DNA of 64,000 nucleotides from a bacterium (lineage in GTDB: Bacteria; Bacteroidota; Bacteroidia; Cytophagales; Cyclobacteriaceae). The position numbers were made by a program, and so were the translations under genes. The stretch spans positions 359,740 through 423,739 of the forward strand of contig JANSWY010000002.1 of NCBI GenBank assembly GCA_024743255.1. The letters run 5' to 3'. The notes beneath the pieces are model-generated. The model did not search any database. It worked only from the letters and a program-made list of their open reading frames with translations, and had not been told where the DNA came from. Positions 1 through 7,902 of the stretch are shown in pieces; position 1 is the first letter of the stretch, and every line of letters starts with the position of its first letter.

Positions 1-122
1 ACCTCCAGAATTTCAATTACTTTTTTCACATCTACAGCAAAAAATTCTCCATCCAAAGTAAAGGATAGAAATGAATGCATGACCTGATCTAATTCTGCTT
101 CTTTTTCGGAAATAACGCTCAT
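1..122 (-). CDS. cheW: CheW-like adaptor protein, N-terminal part only
   Basis: The first 40 or so residues of a CheW-type coupling protein run off the window edge, so the C-terminal part is missing. The visible peptide (MSVISEKEAELDQ, then a FLSFTLDGEFFAVD stretch and VKKVIEIL) matches the opening beta-strand and first helix of CheW domains, which link receptors to the CheA kinase. The ATG overlaps the stop of cheA as TAATG, so the two are translationally coupled, and CheA itself ends in a CheW-like domain. The assignment rests on motif recognition plus context; a second CheW-fold protein such as a CheV cannot be excluded because the rest is not visible. Confidence 0.8.
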   Translation of the reverse strand, partial: MSVISEKEAELDQVMHSFLSFTLDGEFFAVDVKKVIEILE

Positions 123-2305
123 TATGCTGTTACTTTTTGTTTTGACATTTTTCGTTCTACAATCTTATAGGCATCTAATACTAGTGCCAATGAGCCATCC
201 CCAAGAATGGTGGCTCCTGATATAAATTCTTGATCTCTATAATACTTTCCAACAGGCTTAAGAACTGCCTGGTACTCCCCTTCAATACTATCTACACAGA
301 CTCCAATTTTGGTACCCAATTTATGGACTACAATTACGCTAGTAACCTCTGGGTTATCTTCCATTCCCAGGTTAAACTCCTTTCTTAAATCTAAATATGG
401 AAGCTGTTCATCATCCAGTACTATTACTGAATTAAACTCATTGCTGATTTCCTTTCTATCCAGTTCAAAGCATTTAGATATTTCGGCAAGAGGAATAATG
501 AAGTGTGTACCTTTTACTTTGATTAGTAATCCGTCAATAACAGAAAGCGTTAGCGGTAGACCAAGTGTGATACTGGTTCCAACACCTAACTCTGACTCCA
601 CCTGAATATCTCCTCGTAAATCCAGTATGTTTTTTCTAACTACATCCATTCCCACACCTCTTCCGGATACATCCGTGACGTTAGCAGCCGTACTAAAGCC
701 AGGCGCAAAAATAAGATCAAAGGTCTCTTTCTCCGACAGGTTATCATCCTTTGAAATAAGCTTTTTCTCTAATGCTTTCTTCCTGATTTTTTCAGGATCC
801 ATTCCTCCTCCATCGTCCTCTACCCTGATGTATACTTTGGCACCCGAGTAATAAGACATAAGCTTAATGGTCCCAGTTTCAGGTTTGCCATTTTTAACTC
901 GTTCTTCAGCAGTCTCGATACCATGATCCAAACTATTTCTGATGATGTGCATTAATGGATCAGCAAGGTTTTCAATGATGGTCTTGTCTAATTCAGTATC
1001 ACCACCTTCTGTGACGAATCTTACAGATTTACCTAATTGCGAACTGAGATCTCTTATAACACGCTGAAATCTACTAAAGAGATTATCCACCTGAACCAAT
1101 GTCATACCGAATGAGATATCCCGTAATTGTCTGGTTAGTTTTTCTACGTTATCTGAAATAGCGTCAAGTGTAGGATCAAAGTTATTTTTTGTGAATAGTG
1201 CAAGTGCCGCCTGGGTTGTAACCAGCTCACTAACGTTATTCATTAGTTCATTCAATTTATCCGAAGAAACACGGATACTAGATGCAGTTTTATTCTTATC
1301 AAACAGCTTTTTGACTTTGTTTTTATAAACACTTGGCTCCTCTGAGCTTGAGGTGGAAGTACTTGTTTTCTTTGTTTCTACCGGAGCTTTCTTAGTTGCG
1401 GGTTCTGGAGTACTTTCTGTCTTTTCAGTCTTTTCCTCGGTTGAAGAATCCGTCGTTTCAGGTATCACTTCAATTTCTGTATCTCCTGAAGCTGAAGGTC
1501 TGTCAATTTCTATTAGTGATCTAAAATCATCAAAACTTAATGGTGCTGATGGCAAATCTACCTCCGGCAATCTTTCATGGAACTCCTGATCTGCAAGAAT
1601 ATCTCCATCAAACAACTCATTGATTTCAATCATTGCACTATCTTCCACAAAAATGAAGACATCTCTAATTGCATCTAGTCCCTTTTCGGTAACCAGGACT
1701 ATATTCCAACTAGTGTAGCAGACTTTGGGATCAAATGAATCGCTTAAAGCCTTGGATTCCATATGTGAGAACACCTTTGACTTGCCGAGTTCTGCTAATT
1801 CATCCAATAGGAGAATTGGGTTTGTTCCATCCTCAAACACATCGTGCTTCGGTTGGAAAAAGACCAGGTAAGAAACCATTCCAGAAAGTGCCTCAATAGA
1901 ATGCAGATCAATTGAAACCTCTTCGGTTCTTTTCAAAATCTTCAGAATTTCATCTGTAAGCGCTTGATTTTCATCAATATTCTCCTGCTCTTCAATCTCA
2001 GGATCGTAAATAATTTTCTTGACGTGATCCAGCGACTTAAATGTACATTCAATTATATCTTCAGAAAGTAATGAGTGATCCGACCGAACTTTTTCATATA
2101 AGGTTTCCAGGTTATGCAGGAAGTCAGCCACTTTGGTAAGACCAAACATGCCACTATTACCTTTCAGTGTATGCATTGATCTAAACACATCCGCAATTAG
2201 AGAGGATGAATCTTCCGGTGAATTTTCCAACAGCAAAAGTGCCTCTTCAATTCTCTTGAAAAGCTCTTCTGCTTCTTCCAGGTATACATCTCTTAAATTC
2301 GACAC
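122..2305 (-). CDS. cheA: CheA-type chemotaxis histidine kinase
   Basis: A 727-residue soluble kinase with the CheA domain order. An HPt domain lies at about 1-105, with phospho-acceptor His45 in MHTLKGNSGMFG. A Ser/Thr/Glu-rich flexible linker covers about 275-325 and the dimerisation helices about 335-400. The ATPase domain at 400-580 has HIIRNSLDHG as N box near 453, DDGGGMDP as G1 and GRGVGMDVV as G2 near 551. A CheW-like regulatory domain covers about 585-720. It would autophosphorylate and pass phosphate to CheY-like receivers. The start is GTG, sharing one base with the stop of the upstream response regulator, and the end overlaps cheW. The segment between HPt and linker (about 110-270) matches no family I recognise. 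No receptor (MCP) gene is visible here, so the input is unknown. Confidence 0.93.
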   Translation of the reverse strand: MSNLRDVYLEEAEELFKRIEEALLLLENSPEDSSSLIADVFRSMHTLKGNSGMFGLTKVADFLHNLETLYEKVRSDHSLLSEDIIECTFKSLDHVKKIIYDPEIEEQENIDENQALTDEILKILKRTEEVSIDLHSIEALSGMVSYLVFFQPKHDVFEDGTNPILLLDELAELGKSKVFSHMESKALSDSFDPKVCYTSWNIVLVTEKGLDAIRDVFIFVEDSAMIEINELFDGDILADQEFHERLPEVDLPSAPLSFDDFRSLIEIDRPSASGDTEIEVIPETTDSSTEEKTEKTESTPEPATKKAPVETKKTSTSTSSSEEPSVYKNKVKKLFDKNKTASSIRVSSDKLNELMNNVSELVTTQAALALFTKNNFDPTLDAISDNVEKLTRQLRDISFGMTLVQVDNLFSRFQRVIRDLSSQLGKSVRFVTEGGDTELDKTIIENLADPLMHIIRNSLDHGIETAEERVKNGKPETGTIKLMSYYSGAKVYIRVEDDGGGMDPEKIRKKALEKKLISKDDNLSEKETFDLIFAPGFSTAANVTDVSGRGVGMDVVRKNILDLRGDIQVESELGVGTSITLGLPLTLSVIDGLLIKVKGTHFIIPLAEISKCFELDRKEISNEFNSVIVLDDEQLPYLDLRKEFNLGMEDNPEVTSVIVVHKLGTKIGVCVDSIEGEYQAVLKPVGKYYRDQEFISGATILGDGSLALVLDAYKIVERKMSKQKVTA

Positions 2306-2676
2306 TATCTGATGATTTTATGTACAGTTTTTAACAATTTTTCTTCCTCAAAAGGTTTTACCATCCATCCAGTAACCCCTGCCTTTTTCGCTTCCATCTT
2401 TTTAGCCATGTGAGACTCAGTAGTTAACATTAAAATTGGGATGTACTGATACCTTTCCAGTTTTCTAATTTCTTTTATAAGATCAATTCCGTCCATGCCA
2501 GGCATAAAAAGATCGGTTATGATCATTGACATATTTTCCTCAGTTGAGGTTAATACTTCAAGGCCATTTCTACCATCGTATCCTTTGAATACATTAAATC
2601 CCGCTTTAGTCAGGATATCTCCTACCAGTTCTCTGATACTTTCAGAGTCATCTACTACCAGGATGTTTTTTTCCAT
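2305..2676 (-). CDS. Single-domain response regulator (CheY-like)
   Basis: A 123-residue receiver-only protein. The acidic pair is in ILVVDDSES, the phospho-acceptor is Asp55 in IITDLFMPGMDG, the conserved Thr is in LMLTTES and the Lys in MVKPFEE. A TTG three codons upstream, at 2685, would extend the frame into the STAS gene. I prefer the ATG at 2676 because it sits one base after the STAS stop and begins the normal receiver fold. The last base of its stop codon is the first base of the cheA GTG start, so it is co-translated with the kinase and is the likely phosphate acceptor of CheA in this cluster. It has no output domain, so it presumably acts by protein-protein contact. Confidence 0.92.
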   Translation of the reverse strand: MEKNILVVDDSESIRELVGDILTKAGFNVFKGYDGRNGLEVLTSTEENMSMIITDLFMPGMDGIDLIKEIRKLERYQYIPILMLTTESHMAKKMEAKKAGVTGWMVKPFEEEKLLKTVHKIIR

Positions 2677-2677
2677 G

Positions 2678-3094
2678 TTAAACAAGTTTTGGAATGAACA
2701 TTAATTCTTCAAACCCCGCGTGAACTATAATTTTCCTAGATTCTCCCGTTAATTCACTATCAATAGTAACATTCTTACCTTTTTGGGCAAATGAATATTT
2801 GAAGTGATATAGTAACTGGATAAAGCTGAGATCCAAGGAAGAAACTTCTTTTAACTGAAAGTCCAAATAATCAAAATTTTCAAATACTGGAAGCAAAGAA
2901 GATCTGGCCTGGTCTACATTCGTAATGTTCAAAGTACCAGACAGAATAAGCTTAATTTTTCTTATCGTTTTACGTTTACTTGGATGAAGCGAGATTTTCG
3001 CATCACGCATTTCAATTACTTCCGGGAGATCCGATTTTTTAGCAGTGGTTTCCTCCTGCTTTTTTGCTGTAGACTTTGATCGTGAAGCTGGCAT
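2678..3094 (-). CDS. STAS-domain protein (anti-sigma-antagonist-like)
   Basis: A 138-residue protein with a basic, Lys/Ser/Thr-rich tail at 1-45, then a STAS domain at about 45-135. The segment IKLILSGTLNITNVDQARS is the first strand and loop, and SSLDLSFIQLL is the usual phospho-switch region with a D-x-S motif. STAS proteins of this type bind kinase or anti-sigma partners and are toggled by Ser phosphorylation, reversed by PP2C phosphatases. A PP2C gene lies directly upstream (3308-4126) and a SiaC-family gene in the same cluster, which fits a partner-switching role. It is separated by one base from the following response regulator, so it heads the STAS-RR-CheA-CheW run. The kinase that would phosphorylate it is not visible in the window. 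Confidence 0.8.
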   Translation of the reverse strand: MPASRSKSTAKKQEETTAKKSDLPEVIEMRDAKISLHPSKRKTIRKIKLILSGTLNITNVDQARSSLLPVFENFDYLDFQLKEVSSLDLSFIQLLYHFKYSFAQKGKNVTIDSELTGESRKIIVHAGFEELMFIPKLV

Positions 3095-3307
3095 TTACAA
3101 CTTTGGGTTTAAGAAGACATATATTCCTTCATCATAGCTAGTTATGGTAATATACCTGATGTATTGATACAATGCAAGTCCATATAGCTCATTTTTTCTC
3201 ATTTAGAGTAATATAGAAACATCGAAACACATGCCGAATATATTTCGATAAACACCGCAAAATACTGGGTGAAACCGTCAAAAATTAAGAAGGGTCTTTT
3301 TAGACTT

Positions 3308-4126
3308 TCAGGAATTCCATTTGAAGCCTATCAAAAGAGCATCATCAAGTGGTTTTTGAGAACCAGACCAGACATCCATAAAGTTCTCAAAGAATGCTCT
3401 TTGCTCCTGCATTGAGAGGTGCTGGTTTTCAACTACCAATCTCTTCAGCTCACGGAGACTTAATTTTTTATTATTAGGACCACCTACAAGGTCTGTTACT
3501 CCATCACTAAACAAATAGAATGAAGATGTCTCCCTTTTTTTGAGGTCAATGATTTCAGTTTTATAATTATGCTCATAGTCAAACATCTCTCCTATCTGGA
3601 GTCTGTCGGACTTTATAATGTTCAACTCTCCATCAGCAACTTCTACTAAATTCATTTTAGCTCCTGCGAATTCCAGCTCACCGATATGAGTATTAATTTT
3701 TATAATACCAAAATCAGCTCCAGTGCCTAAAAGCTTTTTATCATTATTTTGAAACTTCGCCTTTATTTCCTGGTGCATCAAATGCAATATGTAATTAGGG
3801 AAATTCAATTCGTTACCTACAACAACTTTTTTCAGTGCATTGGTTTAAATCCTGGTCATCATACTTGCCAGATGCCCATGTCCCATACAATCAAACGCTA
3901 CGAGATAAATACAGCCGTCTGCTTCATGGAACCAATATCCGTCACCTCCAACACCGCTCATTGGGCGATTTATAATGAAGGAATCCGGCAAAACTTGTTG
4001 AATTGCTTGTTCTTCCGGGAATTGCTCGAAGTAGTTTTTCTTCGCCCCGTCAACAATGGTATTATTTGAAGCTGGTTTCATACTTTTTAGTACCGAGTCA
4101 AAGGCACTTTTACCTGTACTGTACAT
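3308..4126 (-). pseudogene. SpoIIE/PP2C-type Ser/Thr phosphatase interrupted by an in-frame TAA
   Basis: The frame from ATG at 4126 to 3308 encodes a 272-codon SpoIIE-family phosphatase except for one TAA at 3845-3847, with no frameshift. All metal-binding acidic motifs are present. VGGDGYW and FDCMGHGHLA lie before the stop; FSDGVTDL and LDDALLIGF lie after it. Codons on both sides of the stop read MMTRI-stop-TNALKKVVV. In this family a Tyr commonly fills that position, so a TAC or TAT to TAA change is the simplest explanation. A TTG at 3808 could restart translation, but that product would lack the first metal-ligand motifs. The gene has no N-terminal sensor domain. It lies between STAS and HDAC-like genes and would be the natural phosphatase for the STAS or SiaC proteins. 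A sequencing error or readthrough remains possible. Confidence 0.85.
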
Positions 4127-4551
4127 AATCGTAATAGTTTAATTTGATGAATTTGGCTGGTGGGTTCGTTTACTCACCATGTTGCACACCTTTAGTTCCG
4201 ACCGTAGTTATGCAGTATTAAATTACGTATAATAATCTAAAATGGTGCTAATAATTCTTTGTAAGTCCAATTTCAGTCGACCAATTCAGCAAAACCAAGG
4301 TTGAACCACAATTAAGAATATCACCAATTTTAAACTATCAGAATTACAGATTTGTTCTAAAACGTTCCAAAAACTCAGATTTTATTATGTGTGGACAGCT
4401 GATTTCTGGAATAATCGAACTCCAATAGATGTAAAGCCATTACCGTTTCTAAGCTAAAACTACATTTTGTGCTAAACTAGTTTAGATCATTTTCGATAAA
4501 CGCAACACAATATTAGGTATTGGAGGTATTTGTACGATAAACGGTTCATCC
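4127..4551. other. 425-bp intergenic stretch upstream of the phosphatase gene
   Basis: I see no convincing gene here on either strand. It must hold the promoter of the minus-strand phosphatase-STAS-cheA unit and the 3' end of the HDAC-like transcript. One small imperfect hairpin (arms 4159-4165 and 4172-4178, GGTGGGT/ACTCACC, one G-T pair) lies about 33 bases upstream of the phosphatase ATG and could be in its leader. No TAnnTTTG element was identified with confidence. Confidence 0.5.
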
Positions 4552-5454
4552 TTAAAAGAACAACTCTTTTGCGACCCTAAAAGTATTGGCGTGAGCTTCA
4601 ATGATATCACTAATTTTATGACTATAACCTCCTCCCATACTTACTGCTACAGGAATTGACCTCATTTTACATTGTTCAAATACAAACTCATCCCTTTGCT
4701 TACAACCAGGTTTTGTCATTGCTAATCTACCAAGTTTATCTGTCTCAATTACATCAACACCACTCAAATAAAATGCGATATCTGGTTTAACTTCATCAAG
4801 CAACTTTGGCAATTGCTCTTTCAATATTTTTAGATATTCCTTGTCATTTGTTTTATCAGGCAAACCAATGTCCAGATCTGACTTTTCTTTTTGTAATGGA
4901 TAATTGTGTTGGCAATGCATACTGAAGGTAAAAACCCTGGTCTCCTTTTCAAAGATTTTAGCGGTACCATTACCCTGATGCACATCTAAATCAATTACTA
5001 TTATTTTGGAAGCATCGTTTGCATGCAGTAACTCATTGGACGCAATTGCAATGTCATTGAAAATGCAAAAGCCTTCCCCTCTGTCTGCATACGAGTGATG
5101 TGTTCCTCCGGCGATATTTAAAGAAACGCCATCTGACATTGCATGATAAGCACACTCTAATGTGCCATGAGCAATATGTCTGCCACGTGTAATTAAAGAT
5201 TCATGAAATGGAAAACCAGTTGCTCTTATCTCTTTGCGGCTGAGCTGACCATCTCTTAGTTTTTCCCAATACTCTAAAGTATGAGTTCTTAATATCTGAT
5301 CAACATGCAGCATTTTAGGGTGAAAGAAATGCCTCTCATTCAACGTTCCCTCATAGAGCAATTGCTGGGGTAGCAACTCATACTTTTCCATAGGAAACCT
5401 GTGATTTTCCGGAAGTTTGCTGTACTTATAAATAGGACTAAATGCTACTTTCAC
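4552..5454 (-). CDS. Histone deacetylase family protein (class IV HDAC11/AcuC-like)
   Basis: A 300-residue arginase/deacetylase-fold enzyme that would hydrolyse acetyl-lysine or a small acetyl-amide using zinc. The active-site His pair is in GGTHHSYADRG, zinc ligands are in IDLDVHQGNGTA, the third Asp ligand is in SGVDVIETDKLG, and the glycine-rich Tyr loop is GGGYSHK. The length and the EGFCIFND motif fit the short bacterial class IV type. The start is a GTG. It stands alone between a terminator (5524-5554) and the phosphatase operon, so a functional tie to the chemotaxis genes is only positional. Substrates could be acetylated proteins or polyamine-like small molecules; the sequence does not decide. 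Confidence 0.88.
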   Translation of the reverse strand: MKVAFSPIYKYSKLPENHRFPMEKYELLPQQLLYEGTLNERHFFHPKMLHVDQILRTHTLEYWEKLRDGQLSRKEIRATGFPFHESLITRGRHIAHGTLECAYHAMSDGVSLNIAGGTHHSYADRGEGFCIFNDIAIASNELLHANDASKIIVIDLDVHQGNGTAKIFEKETRVFTFSMHCQHNYPLQKEKSDLDIGLPDKTNDKEYLKILKEQLPKLLDEVKPDIAFYLSGVDVIETDKLGRLAMTKPGCKQRDEFVFEQCKMRSIPVAVSMGGGYSHKISDIIEAHANTFRVAKELFF

Positions 5455-5523
5455 CTTGCTTTAATAATTGCGGCAATTCTAAAACATTCAATCCAGAAAC
5501 TTGTTGGGTACAATTAGAAAAAT

Positions 5524-5554
5524 AAAAGACAGCTACTACATGTGGCTGTCTTTT
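5524..5554 (-). terminator. Rho-independent terminator of the siaC-cheC-cheY operon
   Basis: A perfect 10-bp stem (AAAAGACAGC / GCTGTCTTTT) with an 11-base loop. On the minus strand the stem is followed by a T-rich run (TTTTATTTTT). It lies 41 bases past the stop of the CheY-like gene. Confidence 0.8.
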
Positions 5555-5595
5555 AAACACTAAGGGCACTTAACTACTTGGGAACAAATCTTTAT

Positions 5596-5979
5596 TTACG
5601 ATGAGAGCGATGGTTGATTGGCTTGGGTGATTTCGTCTGCAGCTTTAATCAATTGCAAAGCACTAAATGGTTTTACTATATATCCGGAAGCTCCAAGTTG
5701 ACTTCCTTTATTCTTAATGGTCTGCTGACCAACAGCACTTACCATTAATATTTTTAATTGAGGTTGCTCTTCTTTAAGGATGCTTAAAACCTCAAGACCA
5801 AGCATATCCGGTAAAACATTGTCAAGAGTAATGAAGTCCGGTTTCAGCTCCAGAGCCATTTCTATGGCAGTTTGACCATCATGTGCTTCACCAACTATCT
5901 CGTAATTCCCTGAAGACAAAGCTTCTCGTACCAGAGTACGCATATAGACAGAATCATCTACGACTAATACTTTTTTCAT
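5596..5979 (-). CDS. CheY-like response regulator
   Basis: A 127-residue receiver domain without output. Acidic residues are in VLVVDDSVYMR, the phosphorylation site is Asp53 in ITLDNVLPDM, Ser replaces the usual Thr in LMVSAVGQQ, and the conserved Lys is in YIVKPFS. It begins 12 bases after the stop of the CheC-like gene, which encodes the kind of phosphatase that acts on CheY-P, so the pair very probably forms a switch and off-switch. CheA in the downstream cluster is the likely phosphodonor. The operon ends at the terminator at 5524-5554. Confidence 0.92.
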   Translation of the reverse strand: MKKVLVVDDSVYMRTLVREALSSGNYEIVGEAHDGQTAIEMALELKPDFITLDNVLPDMLGLEVLSILKEEQPQLKILMVSAVGQQTIKNKGSQLGASGYIVKPFSALQLIKAADEITQANQPSLSS

Positions 5980-5991
5980 TTAAATCGTGTG

Positions 5992-6582
5992 TTAAATAGG
6001 ATTAAGAATTTCTTTGATTTTTTCCATCAATTGGCTTTGAAACATCCAAATAAATAATGGTTTGATTTGCAGCTTCTCACATTGCATAAAGGCATTGAAG
6101 TGAATCATGGTGTCGTACACTTCGGCTTCTGATTCCAAGTATTCGCTCACTACTGAATTAGGTAGTTTCATTTGTGAAGGCACATCACCATACAGTAGGA
6201 TGTTTAATGAATTGGCCAATTCGGTTACCACGGCAGCTGAAATCATATTGTCAATTTCTGTAATGAAGCCAGTCCTGATGGCTTTTCCGTTTTCAGAATT
6301 ATCCAGCATTACTGATTTTGGAAGACCCGTAGAGTTTATAATATTGACTTCATGCTCGGTCAGAATCAAATAGCAAGTACCTATAATTTCTCCCTTCAAC
6401 ACTGTCTTTACAATATGAGATTCCTGATTAGACGGCTTGAAAACCAGATTCTCTTCAGGTAGTATTTGTAATGATATTGGTGAATTAAGAATTTGCCCCA
6501 TTGATTTTATTGCAGAATATAATCCTCCATGCATCAACTGTTTGGCAACCTCCAATTCTTTGGCTCCCTTATAATTGCTCAT
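5992..6582 (-). CDS. CheC/CheX-like phosphatase family protein
   Basis: A 196-residue protein with one ExxN catalytic signature (TEIDNMISAAVV, Glu near 109 and Asn near 112). CheC, CheX and FliY use this motif to hydrolyse CheY-P. CheC proper has two such motifs and CheX one, so this is closer to CheX, although the sequence is divergent. The C-terminal region ends in the pattern PLFIWMFQSQLMEKIKEI. That pattern recurs as PYFIWMMDQDFVDKLKENI in the gene at 47305-47916, so the two are paralogues. It sits between a SiaC-family gene and a CheY gene. The enzymatic role is inferred from the motif and the neighbour. Confidence 0.75.
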   Translation of the reverse strand: MSNYKGAKELEVAKQLMHGGLYSAIKSMGQILNSPISLQILPEENLVFKPSNQESHIVKTVLKGEIIGTCYLILTEHEVNIINSTGLPKSVMLDNSENGKAIRTGFITEIDNMISAAVVTELANSLNILLYGDVPSQMKLPNSVVSEYLESEAEVYDTMIHFNAFMQCEKLQIKPLFIWMFQSQLMEKIKEILNPI

Positions 6583-6609
6583 AATCTTACTTGTTGAGAG
6601 TTTGAAATA

Positions 6610-6984
6610 TTAATGTGTTAGTTCAGTTTCGTGGAAAGAAAACTGCAGGCCAGATAATATGGCAAATTCCTCCCCTAGCTGTTTCATATCATCATCTTCC
6701 AGATCATAATGCCAGGTTGCCTGTATTTTATAGCCTTTAGACAGAAAATTGCTTAGTTGCTTACAAATGAGAAATAACCATTTGTATGAAGCCGTATTAG
6801 CGTACTCCAAATGAAAACTAACATTAATGTGACTTCTCTTTGGGACAAAATTGATGATACTGGATAAAATCGGTTGATAAAAATCCTGACTATCACGTGG
6901 ATTAGAAATGCCTGATATTTCTAATTCAGACAAATGTTCATCAATCCGTATATACGGAGTGACTCTGGTACTTAAAATTTCCAT
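6610..6984 (-). CDS. siaC: SiaC-family regulatory phosphoprotein (DUF1987)
   Basis: A 124-residue protein matching the SiaC/DUF1987 pattern. It has LEISGISNPRD near 21-31, DFYQPIL at 34-40, the NVSFHLEYANTASYKW core, and ATWHYDLEDDDMKQLGEEF. In Pseudomonas SiaC is phosphorylated on a Thr in the equivalent YxNT segment by SiaB and dephosphorylated by the PP2C phosphatase SiaA, and the unphosphorylated form activates the diguanylate cyclase SiaD. Here Thr64, with Ser66 nearby, is the likely site. A PP2C gene (broken, 3308-4126) is in the cluster, but I see no SiaB or SiaD. It is first in an operon with the CheC-like and CheY genes (gaps of 27 and 12 bases) and is preceded by a strong leader hairpin. 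Confidence 0.82.
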   Translation of the reverse strand: MEILSTRVTPYIRIDEHLSELEISGISNPRDSQDFYQPILSSIINFVPKRSHINVSFHLEYANTASYKWLFLICKQLSNFLSKGYKIQATWHYDLEDDDMKQLGEEFAILSGLQFSFHETELTH

Positions 6985-7028
6985 TGGGCGCGTATTTAGT
7001 TAATTATGGATTCAAATGGTTTCAAAAA

Positions 7029-7061
7029 CTTAAGACAACCTCCTTACGAGATTGTCTTAAG
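7029..7061 (-). promoter_or_regulatory. Perfect 10-bp inverted repeat with T-run in the siaC leader
   Basis: Arms CTTAAGACAA (7029-7038) and TTGTCTTAAG (7052-7061) enclose a 13-base loop. Read on the minus strand the hairpin is followed by GTTTTTGAAA... style T's, and the loop contains AAGGAGG. No minus-strand gene lies upstream because the neighbour at 7267 is divergent. It is therefore either an attenuator in the siaC leader, an operator, or the end of a short RNA starting in the AT-rich 7062-7266 region. Confidence 0.55.
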
Positions 7062-7266
7062 ATAGCTGGTTGAAAACACTTGTGGAACTAGAGCTATCAT
7101 TTACTGGACACACCGTAAAAGTAGCTTTAGCTAATATAATTATTTATTCTAAATAAACATAGATTATAATATAAATTTTATATTTATAGTTTCTATCAAC
7201 TTATAAATTAACATCTAACACAACCATAGAAAATCTTGCTTAAGTCATCTTTATAATTATTTTTAC

Positions 7267-7740
7267 TTGGATAAAACAATAGAAACCCTGGAAAACAAGG
7301 AACTACTAATCCGGAACCTAAAAAGCTTTGTAGATTCAAAGGAACTATCAGACCGAGCATTTGAGCAGTCAATTGGGTGGTCCAATGGGTTCTATGGAAA
7401 GGTGAAAGCCAATAAGGTTTCATTCTCAATTGACAAGCTTACCACTATCCTTGAAAAATACCCTGAAATCAACATACACTGGCTTTTTACTGGAAAAGGT
7501 AATATGTTGGTTGGTAAATATGAGGAAGCTTCTATACCAGCAAATATGGGTTCATTGACTTCCAACATTAAGAAACTGGAATCCTTTATCCCTCCTGCCG
7601 CTTCTAAAATATTTGAAAGTATTCAATCTGAAATCTATCTTTTAATTGAAGAAAATCAAAAGCACAAAAAGCATGTTGACAAACTCCTCAAAAGTCAAAA
7701 GGATGCTTTAAAGAAAATGGAAGAGCTATTCAAATTGTAA
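7267..7740 (+). CDS. XRE/phage-repressor-type helix-turn-helix regulator
   Basis: A 157-residue DNA-binding protein. Residues about 10-80 form a lambda-repressor-like HTH, with SDRAFEQSIGWSNGFYGKV as the helix-turn-helix. It is followed by the INIHWLFTGKGNML signature typical of Bacteroidota repressor-like regulators, where the usual form is NWLLTGEG. The C-terminal 45 residues are highly charged and predicted coiled coil (EENQKHKKHVDKLL), suggesting oligomerisation. The frame has no ATG before the conserved region, and the TTG at 7267 is the only reasonable start. It is divergent from siaC and upstream of the phosphorelay genes, so it could control either. The target is unknown. Confidence 0.78.
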   Translation: MDKTIETLENKELLIRNLKSFVDSKELSDRAFEQSIGWSNGFYGKVKANKVSFSIDKLTTILEKYPEINIHWLFTGKGNMLVGKYEEASIPANMGSLTSNIKKLESFIPPAASKIFESIQSEIYLLIEENQKHKKHVDKLLKSQKDALKKMEELFKL

Positions 7741-7902
7741 AAAGCATAGACAAAACATTACAATTACTTAGATTATATTATAATTCCTCATTATTATTTG
7801 CTAGATTTAGCGAATCACTTCCACAAATCAATCGCATTTTTAAACTATTGAAATGCATTGTTAATAAGCCAAATAATAATATTTAGTTCTTTCTAATTCA
7901 TC

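Noticed and set aside
3808..3844. Frameshift as the cause of the split phosphatase
   Set aside because: The two halves are in the same frame with exactly 12 codons including the TAA between them; only a nonsense codon is needed.
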